64,000 nt of DNA from NCBI RefSeq assembly GCF_000215745.1, contig NC_015663.1, positions 2,542,001 to 2,606,000 of the forward strand. Reading direction: 5' to 3'. The notes beneath the pieces are model-generated. The model was not told the origin of the DNA. It saw only the letters and a program-made list of their open reading frames with translations, and ran no database searches. The position numbers and the translations under genes were made by a program. Positions 38,059 to 46,622 of the stretch are shown here, in pieces. This DNA comes from Klebsiella aerogenes KCTC 2190 (GTDB taxonomy: Bacteria > Pseudomonadota > Gammaproteobacteria > Enterobacterales > Enterobacteriaceae). The number at the start of each line of letters is the position of its first letter. Positions within the stretch are counted from its first letter, which is position 1.

Positions 38059-39266
38059 ATTTTCTGCTCCTGCAGCGAAAGCGTTTTCGCCCGCTGATTC
38101 ATTTTGAGCAAAATGAACAAGTAACGCGCGAAGGTCAGAAACGAGAAGGCCAGCAGGGCGATTTCATAACTGACGCCAAAGTACGGCAAGGCGATGAAGG
38201 CGATGACGATAATCAGCAACTGCTCAATCTGAATACGCAAAAAGTAGCGTCGGGAGCCGAAGATCAGTTCGATCACCGTCAGCGGGCTGACCGCCAGCGC
38301 GGCGAACAGATAAGGCAGCATGTAGCGCGAGGTGGGGATCGAATTCAGCCACTCCTCGCTAAAGCCCAGGCGCATCACCAGCGGATAGAAAATCCAGATA
38401 CCAAGGATGCACACCGCGGCGGCGCCCAGCAGCAGCAGGCGAACTTTTTTATATTCCGGATAGTTAAAGGTGCGGTTACGAAAATCCATCGACCATTTAG
38501 AAAAGATGGAGTTGCGCACGGCGTTACCGATAATCATCACCGGCGACAGGCAGAAACGGCTGACCACCGAAAAGTAGCCGGCGACCAGCGGCGAGAACCA
38601 GATGTTAATCAGCATCGTCGGCAGGTTATTACTGGCCATCGCCAGTACCTCGGCGCTGCCGACGCGGCTGATATGCTGCCAGTGCTCGCGTAAAAAACGT
38701 ACATTCGTCGCAATCGAAAAGTGGCGCAACGTTAAGCTTTTGAAGTTAAACAGGCGAATCAGGCAGGCGACCAGCAGCAGCAGGATGCCGACCATCCACG
38801 CCAGATAAAACAGCGTTGGGTTGGGCATCACCAGCAGCGCAATAGCGACCACCAGCGACACCGCAATGCGCTGGAAGGTCAGGAAAGGATAGTTACCGCC
38901 GCGCAGGGAAAGGTTTTCCGCCACCAGCACCAGCGCATAGCCAAAGGTCAGCAAATAGAGAAACGCAATGTTAAGTTCGAAGATAAGCCCGGTGATGACC
39001 GCCCAAGGGAGGGCCATCAGCAGACTCTGCAGTAGGCAGAACACTACGTTTTGCCCAAGCTCGTGATCCTCCTGACGGGGGATTAGCAACTGCGAGGCAA
39101 AGGTACAGACCTGCGCGCCGATCAGTACATTGCTGTAGATCATCGCGTAATGGCCGACCTCCGCCATCCCATAGCGATGAGAGATAAGCCAGACCGAAAA
39201 GGCGCCGATCAGCTGCGAAAGCACCGATGAACTGGCGATGGATGAAATACTCTTAATCAGATTCAT
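38049..39266 (-). CDS. Wzx-like oligosaccharide flippase
   Basis: This 405-residue membrane protein has about 12 transmembrane segments and the N-terminal SSIASSSVLSQLIGAFSVWLIS segment typical of the MATE/MOP-type polysaccharide transporters. It would flip the undecaprenyl-linked repeat unit across the inner membrane. It lies between the co-polymerase and polymerase genes and is separated from the former by 5 nt. Confidence 0.82.
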   Translation of the reverse strand: MNLIKSISSIASSSVLSQLIGAFSVWLISHRYGMAEVGHYAMIYSNVLIGAQVCTFASQLLIPRQEDHELGQNVVFCLLQSLLMALPWAVITGLIFELNIAFLYLLTFGYALVLVAENLSLRGGNYPFLTFQRIAVSLVVAIALLVMPNPTLFYLAWMVGILLLLVACLIRLFNFKSLTLRHFSIATNVRFLREHWQHISRVGSAEVLAMASNNLPTMLINIWFSPLVAGYFSVVSRFCLSPVMIIGNAVRNSIFSKWSMDFRNRTFNYPEYKKVRLLLLGAAAVCILGIWIFYPLVMRLGFSEEWLNSIPTSRYMLPYLFAALAVSPLTVIELIFGSRRYFLRIQIEQLLIIVIAFIALPYFGVSYEIALLAFSFLTFARYLFILLKMNQRAKTLSLQEQKICS

Positions 39267-39271
39267 AGGCG

Positions 39272-41359
39272 CTATTTCGGAGCAATGAGTTCGTGCATCT
39301 GGCGCTCAAGCAGGCGTTTACCTTCCTGCGTTTCCAGGTGTTCTTCGCGCACCTGGTTAAGCACGCTCGCCACCCGGCTACTACCCGCGCTCTGCAGACG
39401 TTGTTCCGCTTTGCGGATCTGCGGAGCCTGCTCGCCGGCCTTCACCACCAGCAGAGTCATATCGCTTTGTGCCGCCAACAGCAGGCTATCCTGAGCCTGG
39501 TTCAGCGCCGGGGCGTCGATGATTAGCGTATCGTAAGTTTGATGCAACGTTGCCAGCAGCGCCGGCAGGCGTTCAGAGGTGAGCAACAGCAGCGAAGAGT
39601 CGTTGAGCTTGCCGCGGGGTATAAAGTCCAGTTGATCATCCAGTTTGACGACGGACTGCTCCGGCATGCACTCGCCGTTCAGCAATTGACTGAAGCCCTG
39701 TTTATGTTGAGGAAATTTCGCCGATAACCCCTGAGTCGCCAGGTAGTCGAGGTCAATCAGCAGCGTTTTACGCGATTTGCTGGCTGAGCAGGCCAGCAGT
39801 TCGGCAATATACGAACTGCCGGAGCGGGATTGTACCGAAGTCACCAGGATGGTGGCGGGTTTATCGCGCTTATTGAGCAACGCCAGCCGCAGGCTGTGGA
39901 TCATATCGGCGTAGAGCACGTTATGGAAAATCTGCTGCGCGTTTTCCAGATGCGCCAGTAGCGGAAATTCGCCGCTGGCCTCGAGGGCGGTTTTCGCTTT
40001 GAGCTCGCTGAGGCTATTCACCGTTTTATCCAGCGCGGTACTGACTATCAGGTACATGATATACAGCGCCAGCGCCATCAGGGTAATCATCACGATCAAC
40101 AGGCCGCGCTGGGGTTTAGATGGACGATCCGGCGGTACGGCGGCGTCGTAAATGACTTCATCCGGTACCGAGAAGGTCTCTGACAATTTCTGCTCGTTAG
40201 CGCGCTGGTACAGTGATTTATAAAGCTCTTCGGTTTTATTCAGCGCGGTGGTCATGGTGTTGTACTGGTCGCGCTTGGCGCCGAGCGCCTGGAAATCGGC
40301 CTTCTGATCGTTGAGCATTTTTTGGTAGTGCTGCTCATCGTCGAGGGCGATTTGATACTGCTGGCGCAGGCCGTTAAACAGCTCGCCCAATACCTGGCCG
40401 AGCTGGGCATTCACCGCCTGCAGCTGCGCCTGGGCCTGCAGATATTTCGGATGCTGCGGGCCGTAGTGTTTGGCCGCTTCGGAAAGATTGCGCCGGGTCT
40501 GGATGAGGGCAATGCGTAAATCCTGCACCTGCGGATGGCCGGAGATTTCCGGCAGCGAGATAATCTGCTCTACCGGTTTACCCTGCTGGCGGCGGACCTT
40601 GTCCCATACCGTCTGCGCTTTCAGACGACGCTGGGTGGCGTCGGCCAGATGGTTAATCACAATCCCCAGCCGCTCGGTCTCATAACCATCCATGCTGCGG
40701 AAGGTTAGTAATCCGTTCTGCTTGAGGAAGTTATCGATGTCCGCCTTCTGCTGATCCATTTTGGTTTTCAGGTCATCCATCATTTTTTCGTTCCAGCCCT
40801 GCGCCTGAAGCAAGGTGTTTTGCTTCTGCTGCAGGCTGTAATCGATGAAGGCCTGGGCGACGCCGTTGGCGATATCGGCGGCTTTCTGCGGTGATTTCGC
40901 TTCCATCGATACGGCAACCAGTTGGGTGGTGCGTACGCCGGAAATGGTCAGGCTTTTTTGCAGCGCCTGAATAGCATTATTAATACGCGCGGTTTCGTCG
41001 AGATTATCGCCGCCGTTAAATTCGCTATCCTGCTCCAGCTTTAATTTACGCACCGCGGCATCGAGCACTACTCGTGACCCCATTAACGCGTACTTGGTCT
41101 CGTAGTAATCGCTGCGCGTGGAATCGTAGTTTTCCAGTCGCGGCAGAGGAGAGACGTCCTGCGACTGCGCTTTGAACAGTACGGTAGCGGTCGCCGTGTA
41201 GCTGGAAGACATAAAGCGCGTCAGAATAAATGACGCCACGGCGGCGACAATCACCACCGCCAGGCACCAGATAAGCTTGTGCTTAATTTTGTTGAAATAA
41301 GGCGTGAAGTCGATAAAGCCTTCTTTCTTTTTCGCGTTTTCGACCAGTGAAATTGCCAT
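39272..41359 (-). CDS. Wzc-like polysaccharide co-polymerase with degenerate kinase domain
   Basis: This 695-residue inner-membrane protein has the Wzz/PCP domain between two transmembrane helices (about 29-48 and 420-440), with long coiled-coil segments near 180-390. The cytoplasmic part resembles a BY-kinase, but the Walker A region (about 507-517) reads TSVQSRSGSSY, with Ser in place of the essential lysine. Walker A' is reduced (IDLDY) and Walker B is kept (IIDAPA). The C-terminus contains no tyrosine cluster. It should set polymer length without autophosphorylation. No Wzb-type phosphatase gene is present nearby. Confidence 0.85.
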   Translation of the reverse strand: MAISLVENAKKKEGFIDFTPYFNKIKHKLIWCLAVVIVAAVASFILTRFMSSSYTATATVLFKAQSQDVSPLPRLENYDSTRSDYYETKYALMGSRVVLDAAVRKLKLEQDSEFNGGDNLDETARINNAIQALQKSLTISGVRTTQLVAVSMEAKSPQKAADIANGVAQAFIDYSLQQKQNTLLQAQGWNEKMMDDLKTKMDQQKADIDNFLKQNGLLTFRSMDGYETERLGIVINHLADATQRRLKAQTVWDKVRRQQGKPVEQIISLPEISGHPQVQDLRIALIQTRRNLSEAAKHYGPQHPKYLQAQAQLQAVNAQLGQVLGELFNGLRQQYQIALDDEQHYQKMLNDQKADFQALGAKRDQYNTMTTALNKTEELYKSLYQRANEQKLSETFSVPDEVIYDAAVPPDRPSKPQRGLLIVMITLMALALYIMYLIVSTALDKTVNSLSELKAKTALEASGEFPLLAHLENAQQIFHNVLYADMIHSLRLALLNKRDKPATILVTSVQSRSGSSYIAELLACSASKSRKTLLIDLDYLATQGLSAKFPQHKQGFSQLLNGECMPEQSVVKLDDQLDFIPRGKLNDSSLLLLTSERLPALLATLHQTYDTLIIDAPALNQAQDSLLLAAQSDMTLLVVKAGEQAPQIRKAEQRLQSAGSSRVASVLNQVREEHLETQEGKRLLERQMHELIAPK

Positions 41360-41360
41360 A

Positions 41361-41915
41361 TCAGAAGAAACTCATGCCAATAATGATGGTATCTCCTGCC
41401 TGCACGGCGGAGTCGGCGGCGACATTTTCCAGCAGCCTTCCGCCGCGGGCCTGTCGAATTTGAATATCATGACGATCGGCGCGGTCGGTGAAACCGCCGG
41501 CCAGGGCGATGGCTTTTTCCGCCGTTAAACCCGGCTCCCAGGCATAACCATCCGGTTTTTTCACTTCGCCGAGCAGATAAACTTTGCGGTATTCGGCGAT
41601 GCTCACCGTGACCATCGGCGCCTGTAGGTAGTTACCGCGCAGTTTATCGGCGATTTCATTACTCACCTGTTCAGGCGTTTTGCCTTTTAACAGCAGCGAT
41701 CCGATATAGGGGTAATCAATGCTGCCGCTATTATCGATTTTTACCCGCATCGTCAGATCCTGCTCCCCGGAGACCGCAATATTGACTTCATCGCCCTGGT
41801 CCAAAAGGTAGACGGCGTCCGGCGGCGTTTTAATGGTCTGCGGCGGCGTCGAACAGCCCGCCAGCAGTAGCGCCAGCAGCGGAAGCATCACCAGTGTCCT
41901 GTTTAAAAAGGTCAT
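41361..41915 (-). CDS. Short OPX (Wza/GumB-type) polysaccharide export lipoprotein
   Basis: This 184-residue lipoprotein has the lipobox LLLAGC with Cys21. It contains the Poly_export domain (LDQGDEVNIAVSGEQDL near 38-54) and one SLBB domain (VYLLGEVKKPDGY near 113-125). It is about half the length of Wza and lacks the C-terminal helix that forms the outer-membrane pore. It must therefore work with another pore, most plausibly the beta-barrel encoded just upstream. It overlaps that gene by 4 nt (ATGA). Confidence 0.87.
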   Translation of the reverse strand: MTFLNRTLVMLPLLALLLAGCSTPPQTIKTPPDAVYLLDQGDEVNIAVSGEQDLTMRVKIDNSGSIDYPYIGSLLLKGKTPEQVSNEIADKLRGNYLQAPMVTVSIAEYRKVYLLGEVKKPDGYAWEPGLTAEKAIALAGGFTDRADRHDIQIRQARGGRLLENVAADSAVQAGDTIIIGMSFF

Positions 41916-43198
41916 AGTTGTACCTGCGTCATAAAAATAATGGCCGAATCGTCGTAGCCCAGGGTGCGGTCAACCGCATGCGAGTAGTCCGGGCCAATAT
42001 AAAAAGTGTCCGTATCTTTATTTGAGTGCATGGTGTTCCATTGCAGCTTCAGCTTAAAGTTAACCGATGGTCGGAAATCATAGTTAAAGGTCAGCGACAG
42101 CAGATTAGACTTATCTTTGCGCTTATTACTCTGATGCTTATAGTCTTCAGTGATATATGAATAATCGACCAGAGTTGAGAAACGATCCACCAGCCAGTGA
42201 TGTTCATAGCCGACGCCGAAATTCGACACCAGGATATAGCCGCCGGAGTCGGTGGGGTCCTTGATGCGCTGGGAGCTGTGTAGGTTAACTTTCATTTGTT
42301 CCAGCGGTTTCCAGTCGGCGTTGATATCCCAGTTCAGGCCGTTAAAACCCTGTGAGTCCGGGTTATGGATAAAGTCTTTGTAGAGCCAGGCGACGTTACC
42401 GTTAATCTCCGTTTTACCCGACAGGCGATTCTTCATGCCGACCAGTAGATAATACTCATTGCTGTCTTTTAACGGATTCAGCTCGTAGCGGCGCTGGTTG
42501 GTGATAAAGCTATAGCGGTAGCGCAGCGTTTTGGCTTTCTGGTCAAACACTTCGGCCACCAGGCTGTTTTCATGCCACTCCTGATCGTGCATGTAATAGT
42601 TAAAGTCATCGCTGGCGTCTTTGATGCTGTCGAGGTCGCGAAAGCGCAATTGTTTATGCAGTAGCGCGACTTCAACTTTACCGCGCCCTTCCGGCGCGCC
42701 GTAGCTGTAACGCAGCTCGCTGTTAAAGAAGCGGGTGCCGATCGGCTTGTTGATGCCAAACTCTTTAAACTGCTCGGGCAAAAAGCCTTCGGTGGTGTCG
42801 CGGCCGCGCTCTTCATGACCCAGCGTCTCATCGAGATCCAGCGACAGCCCGTGCATGCTGCCAAATCGCCACTTGCCGTTAAACATAAAAAAATGGTTGT
42901 TGCGATTATCTGCGCTATCGTTGCCATAGTTGCGGTAATCGCCGGAATACATCAACAGGTAGCGGTCTTCATAACGTTCGCCGATAGCTTTGACGACAGG
43001 CTTAATATTCTGGTAGCTGGAGCCGATTTTATTTTGGTCGTAACGCTGCCAGGTCACGTTGTCATCGTAACCGATGTCATAACCCAACTGGCTCTCGAAA
43101 TCGATGCCGGCAACCCCGGTATGCGGTTTTGCCTGCAGGTCTGCGTGTGCATAAGGCACAGACAGCAAACCGGCCAGAACGGCGAACCTAGAACGCAT
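41912..43198 (-). CDS. Outer-membrane beta-barrel protein, BBP2-like (EPS export)
   Basis: This 428-residue protein has a signal peptide ending at AHA (about residue 19) and many alternating amphipathic strands rich in Tyr and Trp. It ends in a hydrophobic strand (MTQVQL). It resembles the putative beta-barrel porin family found with capsule and exopolysaccharide genes. It likely provides the outer-membrane pore for the short OPX protein. The ATG at 43198 was preferred to a TTG at 43210. It overlaps the preceding gene by 11 nt. Confidence 0.75.
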   Translation of the reverse strand: MRSRFAVLAGLLSVPYAHADLQAKPHTGVAGIDFESQLGYDIGYDDNVTWQRYDQNKIGSSYQNIKPVVKAIGERYEDRYLLMYSGDYRNYGNDSADNRNNHFFMFNGKWRFGSMHGLSLDLDETLGHEERGRDTTEGFLPEQFKEFGINKPIGTRFFNSELRYSYGAPEGRGKVEVALLHKQLRFRDLDSIKDASDDFNYYMHDQEWHENSLVAEVFDQKAKTLRYRYSFITNQRRYELNPLKDSNEYYLLVGMKNRLSGKTEINGNVAWLYKDFIHNPDSQGFNGLNWDINADWKPLEQMKVNLHSSQRIKDPTDSGGYILVSNFGVGYEHHWLVDRFSTLVDYSYITEDYKHQSNKRKDKSNLLSLTFNYDFRPSVNFKLKLQWNTMHSNKDTDTFYIGPDYSHAVDRTLGYDDSAIIFMTQVQL

Positions 43199-44591
43199 TT
43201 TTGCCAACAAAGCCCCGGAAGAAAGTCAAAAAGACGATTTTGAGATCGAGGAACAGCGACCACGACTGGATGTAGGCCAGGTCGTACTGAATTCGCTTCT
43301 CCATTTTGTCCAGTGTGTCGGTCTCACCGCGGAAGCCGTTAATCTGCGCAAGTCCGGTGATACCTGGTTTAACCTTATGGCGAATCATGTAGTTCTCCAC
43401 CAGCACGCGATACTGCTCGTTATGCGCCACCGCGTGCGGGCGGGGACCGACGATCGACATCCGCCCCTGTAGCACGTTGAAAAACTGCGGCAGTTCATCC
43501 AGTGAGGTTTTACGCAAAAACGCGCCGAATTTGGTAATTCGCGGATCGTTGCGTGTCGCCTGAGTGACCACGGCGCTATTTTCCATGACCCGCATGGTTC
43601 TGAATTTCCAGACTTCTATTTGTTTACCGTTGAGGCCATAACGATTCTGTTTAAATAAAATCGGCCCCGGAGAGGTGAGCTTGATACCAATCGCCACAAA
43701 CAACATCGCCGGCAGGCTAATTAAGGTAAAGAAAGAACCGAGAATGATATCTTCAATACGCTTGATGATTGCCCCTTCGCCATCAAAAGGCGAAGTGAAG
43801 ATACTGATAGTTTGCAGATTGCCGAACATGCGCAGCTGGGAAATATGTGAGCTGTAAGAGAACAGGTCCGGTACCAGGAATACATCGACGGTTGTGTCAG
43901 AGAATTCATTGAGAAATTGCTTAATGCGCTGCTGTGCAACCATGGGGAGCGCGATATAAATTTCATCAACGTCGCCTGTCTTCGCCAGAGCCAGCAGATC
44001 GCGCGAGTTGCCTTTTCTTTCAATACTCATCAGCCGGCTATCTCGCTGGTTGTTGCGGTCTTCAAAATAGCTGATGATGATACCGCGTTGTGAGTACTCT
44101 TTTTGTAAAGCCTGCTCGATGGCCAGGCCCGCGGGCGTAATACCGAGAATCGCGACCCGTAACACCGAGTTAAACAGATAATGGGCAGTGATTGCCCGCA
44201 CCACGAAGACAATGAGAAATATAAATATTGAGCATTTCGCCAGACTGGCGGCCAGCGGAATAAAATTAACGACTGATTGCGTATTAATTAACCACTCGGC
44301 GACGACGAAAAATAAGAATGAAACAATACTGCTAAGGCATACGCTTAAAATAAGCGCTGCTGATTTTGTGAAATAGTGCCCTTTAAATTGTCCTGAATAC
44401 AAATGAAAATACTCATTAATTCTTATAAATACTAATGAATAGATAATTCCAACGAGCGCGGAAGCGGTTGTGGGTTCAGTATAAAAATATTTTAAATAGA
44501 TAAAAATCAAAACGTTGACGGTGAGAAAGTCCAGTAGTTTTATCAACTTGCTATAACGGGAATGATAAATTTTTATATTGTTATCTGCCAT
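43188..44591 (-). CDS. Undecaprenyl-phosphate sugar-phosphotransferase (WcaJ type)
   Basis: This 467-residue polyprenyl sugar-phosphotransferase starts repeat-unit synthesis by moving a sugar 1-phosphate to undecaprenyl phosphate. Four N-terminal transmembrane helices (about 15-135) and a CoA-binding-like domain precede a hydrophobic segment at about 280-300 and the catalytic domain (KFRTMRV; LRKTSLDELPQFFNVLQG; SIVGPRPHAV; KPGITGLAQINGF). Glucose is the usual substrate of WcaJ-like members, but this is inferred. It is the first gene of the operon. Its 5' half is clearly more AT-rich than the rest. Confidence 0.9.
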   Translation of the reverse strand: MADNNIKIYHSRYSKLIKLLDFLTVNVLIFIYLKYFYTEPTTASALVGIIYSLVFIRINEYFHLYSGQFKGHYFTKSAALILSVCLSSIVSFLFFVVAEWLINTQSVVNFIPLAASLAKCSIFIFLIVFVVRAITAHYLFNSVLRVAILGITPAGLAIEQALQKEYSQRGIIISYFEDRNNQRDSRLMSIERKGNSRDLLALAKTGDVDEIYIALPMVAQQRIKQFLNEFSDTTVDVFLVPDLFSYSSHISQLRMFGNLQTISIFTSPFDGEGAIIKRIEDIILGSFFTLISLPAMLFVAIGIKLTSPGPILFKQNRYGLNGKQIEVWKFRTMRVMENSAVVTQATRNDPRITKFGAFLRKTSLDELPQFFNVLQGRMSIVGPRPHAVAHNEQYRVLVENYMIRHKVKPGITGLAQINGFRGETDTLDKMEKRIQYDLAYIQSWSLFLDLKIVFLTFFRGFVGKNAF

Positions 44592-44961
44592 TTTTTGCTC
44601 GTTTAAAATGAGTTATTTAAACATCGTTATGCTATTTTTTAAACTAACTGGAAAGCCTGATAATCATTCACATTTGCAATAAATGGTTATCAATCATCAT
44701 TGTAGACTATGAGTTGAGTAGTGTCGACCAATCTCAGTTTAAAAATAAAACTGCTTTTTAATGTTCTTTATGAGACTTATTTAAGCGGTATAGAGGGGGA
44801 TTAATACCGAAGTATTATTTGTTGATGAGCGTAAACGCAGAGAGGAATGCAAGGGACAGGGTTAATTGCAAGTGAAACAATCGGCGGCTGGAGAGTGAGA
44901 ATTCTTAGCCCCCGGCCAACTCAAGATGCTGAGTCGCCGGGGCTCTGAAGGGGACCCGACT
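44592..44961. promoter_or_regulatory. AT-rich leader of the exopolysaccharide operon
   Basis: The 370 bp between the operon and the small DUF1471 gene are about 30% GC over 44581-44820. That is the type of DNA bound by H-NS. It should contain the operon promoter reading leftward. A short dyad TAATAC-GTATTA occurs at 44802-44817. No JUMPstart/ops element was found on the minus strand. No gene is supported. Confidence 0.5.
44907..44944 (-). terminator. Hairpin after the DUF1471 gene
   Basis: AGCCCCCGGC-ACTCA pairs with TGAGT-GCCGGGGCT in an interrupted long stem 17 nt past the stop at 44962. The trailing sequence is U-poor on the minus strand. Confidence 0.55.
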
Positions 44962-45174
44962 TTACTTGTACAGTTCCGCGCTCATCGTCATCTTATTCCC
45001 CATATGGGCGCTGGTGATTTTATAATCAGTCGCATTCAGCTCTTTCGCTTTTTTGGCAATCACCGCTTCAGCGGAGTCAAGGGTATTACCGGTTGCAGTC
45101 ACGCTATGCGCGGAAGCGGTAAAGGCAAAAAGTGAAAGTGCGGCTGCGGAAAAAATAGTCGATACGGTTTTCAT
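44962..45174 (-). CDS. Small periplasmic DUF1471 (YdgH/BhsA/McbA-like) protein
   Basis: This 70-residue protein has a signal peptide of about 22 residues (AFTASA) and a mature domain VTATGNTLDSAEAVIAKKAKE...YKITSA typical of the BhsA/McbA/YhcN family. Members are induced by stress and influence biofilm formation and envelope permeability in E. coli; the exact role here is unknown. The ATG at 45174 was chosen because AGGA lies 8 nt upstream; the ATG at 45180 would be only 2 nt from it. It is a single-gene unit next to the exopolysaccharide promoter region. Confidence 0.85.
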   Translation of the reverse strand: MKTVSTIFSAAALSLFAFTASAHSVTATGNTLDSAEAVIAKKAKELNATDYKITSAHMGNKMTMSAELYK

Positions 45175-45296
45175 GTTCATAATCCTGTTAAGTTGTTTCG
45201 TTAACGTTGCCCGTTGCAACGTGATGGCGTAAAGGATAGGTCCCGCCCGTTGTCTGAAAAAGAGGGCAACGGGCAATAGACTTTTCTTCTTTTGTT

Positions 45297-45323
45297 CATA
45301 AAAGGAATGGCCTGGCCATTCCT
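45297..45323 (-). terminator. Terminator of the AKR-SDR-SRPBCC operon
   Basis: On the minus strand AGGAATGG and CCATTCCT form a stem followed by TTTATG, 9 nt after the SRPBCC stop. A second GCCCGTTG/CAACGGGC dyad lies further on at 45245-45274. Confidence 0.7.
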
Positions 45324-45331
45324 GGCAACAA

Positions 45332-45748
45332 TCAGGCGCTAAAGTTATTTTTCAACGCCTGCAGGCCGTCGCGATAAATACCGCTAAACAGCGCTTCGGC
45401 ATCCGCGTCGCTGACGTTAACCGGCGTGAAGCTGCCGGACCACTCAACGCGGGTGATATTGCTGTCGGCAGTTGCCACTACCGCGATAGTGGAGAGGTAA
45501 TCCACGACCGGGAACGGCGCCAGGATTATCGAGTAGCTATAGCTGCGCTGGCGGTTATCAAACGCTTCCAGACGTTCAATGACCGTGCCGCCATCGGATG
45601 TGGTCAGCGTACGCACGCGTCCCCCTTCGCTCACCACGCTTTTCGGGATGAACGGCAGCCAGTCGGGCAGCGAGTCAAAGCCGCCCATCAGTTGCCAAAC
45701 CTGGTCGACAGAAGCCGGGATTTCGATAGATACAGTGGTAGTAGCCAT
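45332..45748 (-). CDS. SRPBCC-fold (polyketide cyclase/START-like) protein
   Basis: This 138-residue protein has the SRPBCC helix-grip start VSIEIPASVDQVWQLMGGFDSLPDWLP and the C-terminal helix DGLQALKNNFSA, enclosing a hydrophobic cavity. Such proteins bind or cyclise small lipophilic ligands. It is the third gene of an operon with an aldo-keto reductase and a short-chain dehydrogenase, so a shared small-molecule pathway is likely, but the substrate is not evident. Confidence 0.83.
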   Translation of the reverse strand: MATTTVSIEIPASVDQVWQLMGGFDSLPDWLPFIPKSVVSEGGRVRTLTTSDGGTVIERLEAFDNRQRSYSYSIILAPFPVVDYLSTIAVVATADSNITRVEWSGSFTPVNVSDADAEALFSGIYRDGLQALKNNFSA

Positions 45749-45780
45749 TTTATTTCTCTCTTTATTTCAGATAATTAGAA

Positions 45781-46578
45781 TTACATTGCCAGGGTGTCGA
45801 CGACGCCGCCATCGACGCGCAGCGCCGCGCCAGTGGTGGCCGACGAGAGCGGCGAGGCGAGATATACCGCCAGGTTCGCCACTTCGTCGACGTCCGCCGC
45901 CCGCTGGATAATCGAGCTTGGGCGTGCGGTCTTCACAAATTCATCAGCCTGCTCACGCGGGCTGCGGCCAGATTGCGTAGCGGCTTCCGCCAGCATCTCC
46001 TGCAAACCTTCAGTGAAGGTGGGGCCAGGTAGAATGGCGTTAACGGTGACGCCGGTACCGGCGAGCCGTTTCGCCAGTCCGTGGGAGACCGCGAGGTTGG
46101 CGCTTTTGGTCACGCCGTAGTTGATCATGTCGGCAGGAATCGCGACGCCGGATTCCGAGGAGACGAAAATAATGCGTCCCCAGCCGTTATCGATCATCCC
46201 CTGCGCGTAGTGGCGCGACAGGCGCACGCCGGAAAGCACGTTGACGTTATAAAAGTGCAGCCACTCGCTATCCGGCACGCTAAAGAAATCTTTATCGTTA
46301 AAGATGCCGAGGTTGTTAACCACCACATCAGCATGCGGCTCGGCGGCGAGCAGCGCGCTGACGCCTTCTTCAGTGCTAAGGTCGGCGACCACCCCGCGCA
46401 GCTGCGCATCGGGGTATTCGGCATTAATCGCCGCTATGGCGGTATCAACACCGCGCCGTTGACGGCCGACGATGACCACGGTCGCGCCCGCCCTGGCAAG
46501 GCCTTTAGCGATGCCCAGTCCGATGCCGGAAGTGGAGCCGCTCACCACGGCGACTTTATGGGTTAGATCCAGTTTCAT
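45781..46578 (-). CDS. Short-chain dehydrogenase/reductase (SDR)
   Basis: This 265-residue classical SDR has the cofactor motif SGSTSGIGLG at 13-22 and NNLG near 88-91. The catalytic Ser lies in VSSESG (140-143), with Tyr154 and Lys158 in YGVTK. The C-terminal GAALRVDGGVVDTLA closes the Rossmann domain. The Arg pair after the second strand (GRQRRG) suggests NADP preference. The substrate is unknown. It is 44 nt downstream of the aldo-keto reductase and 32 nt upstream of the SRPBCC gene. Confidence 0.87.
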   Translation of the reverse strand: MKLDLTHKVAVVSGSTSGIGLGIAKGLARAGATVVIVGRQRRGVDTAIAAINAEYPDAQLRGVVADLSTEEGVSALLAAEPHADVVVNNLGIFNDKDFFSVPDSEWLHFYNVNVLSGVRLSRHYAQGMIDNGWGRIIFVSSESGVAIPADMINYGVTKSANLAVSHGLAKRLAGTGVTVNAILPGPTFTEGLQEMLAEAATQSGRSPREQADEFVKTARPSSIIQRAADVDEVANLAVYLASPLSSATTGAALRVDGGVVDTLAM

Positions 46579-46622
46579 GTTGTCTCTCTTGTTTTAAGAG
46601 GGGCCCTGCGGCCCCGCTACAA

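Noticed and set aside
41046..41267. Short frame in the co-polymerase gene considered as a frameshifted domain
   Set aside because: The co-polymerase frame is continuous from 41359 to 39272 and needs no frameshift.
44592..44961. JUMPstart/ops element search in the exopolysaccharide leader
   Set aside because: No GGCGGTAGCGT-like sequence was found on the transcribed strand.
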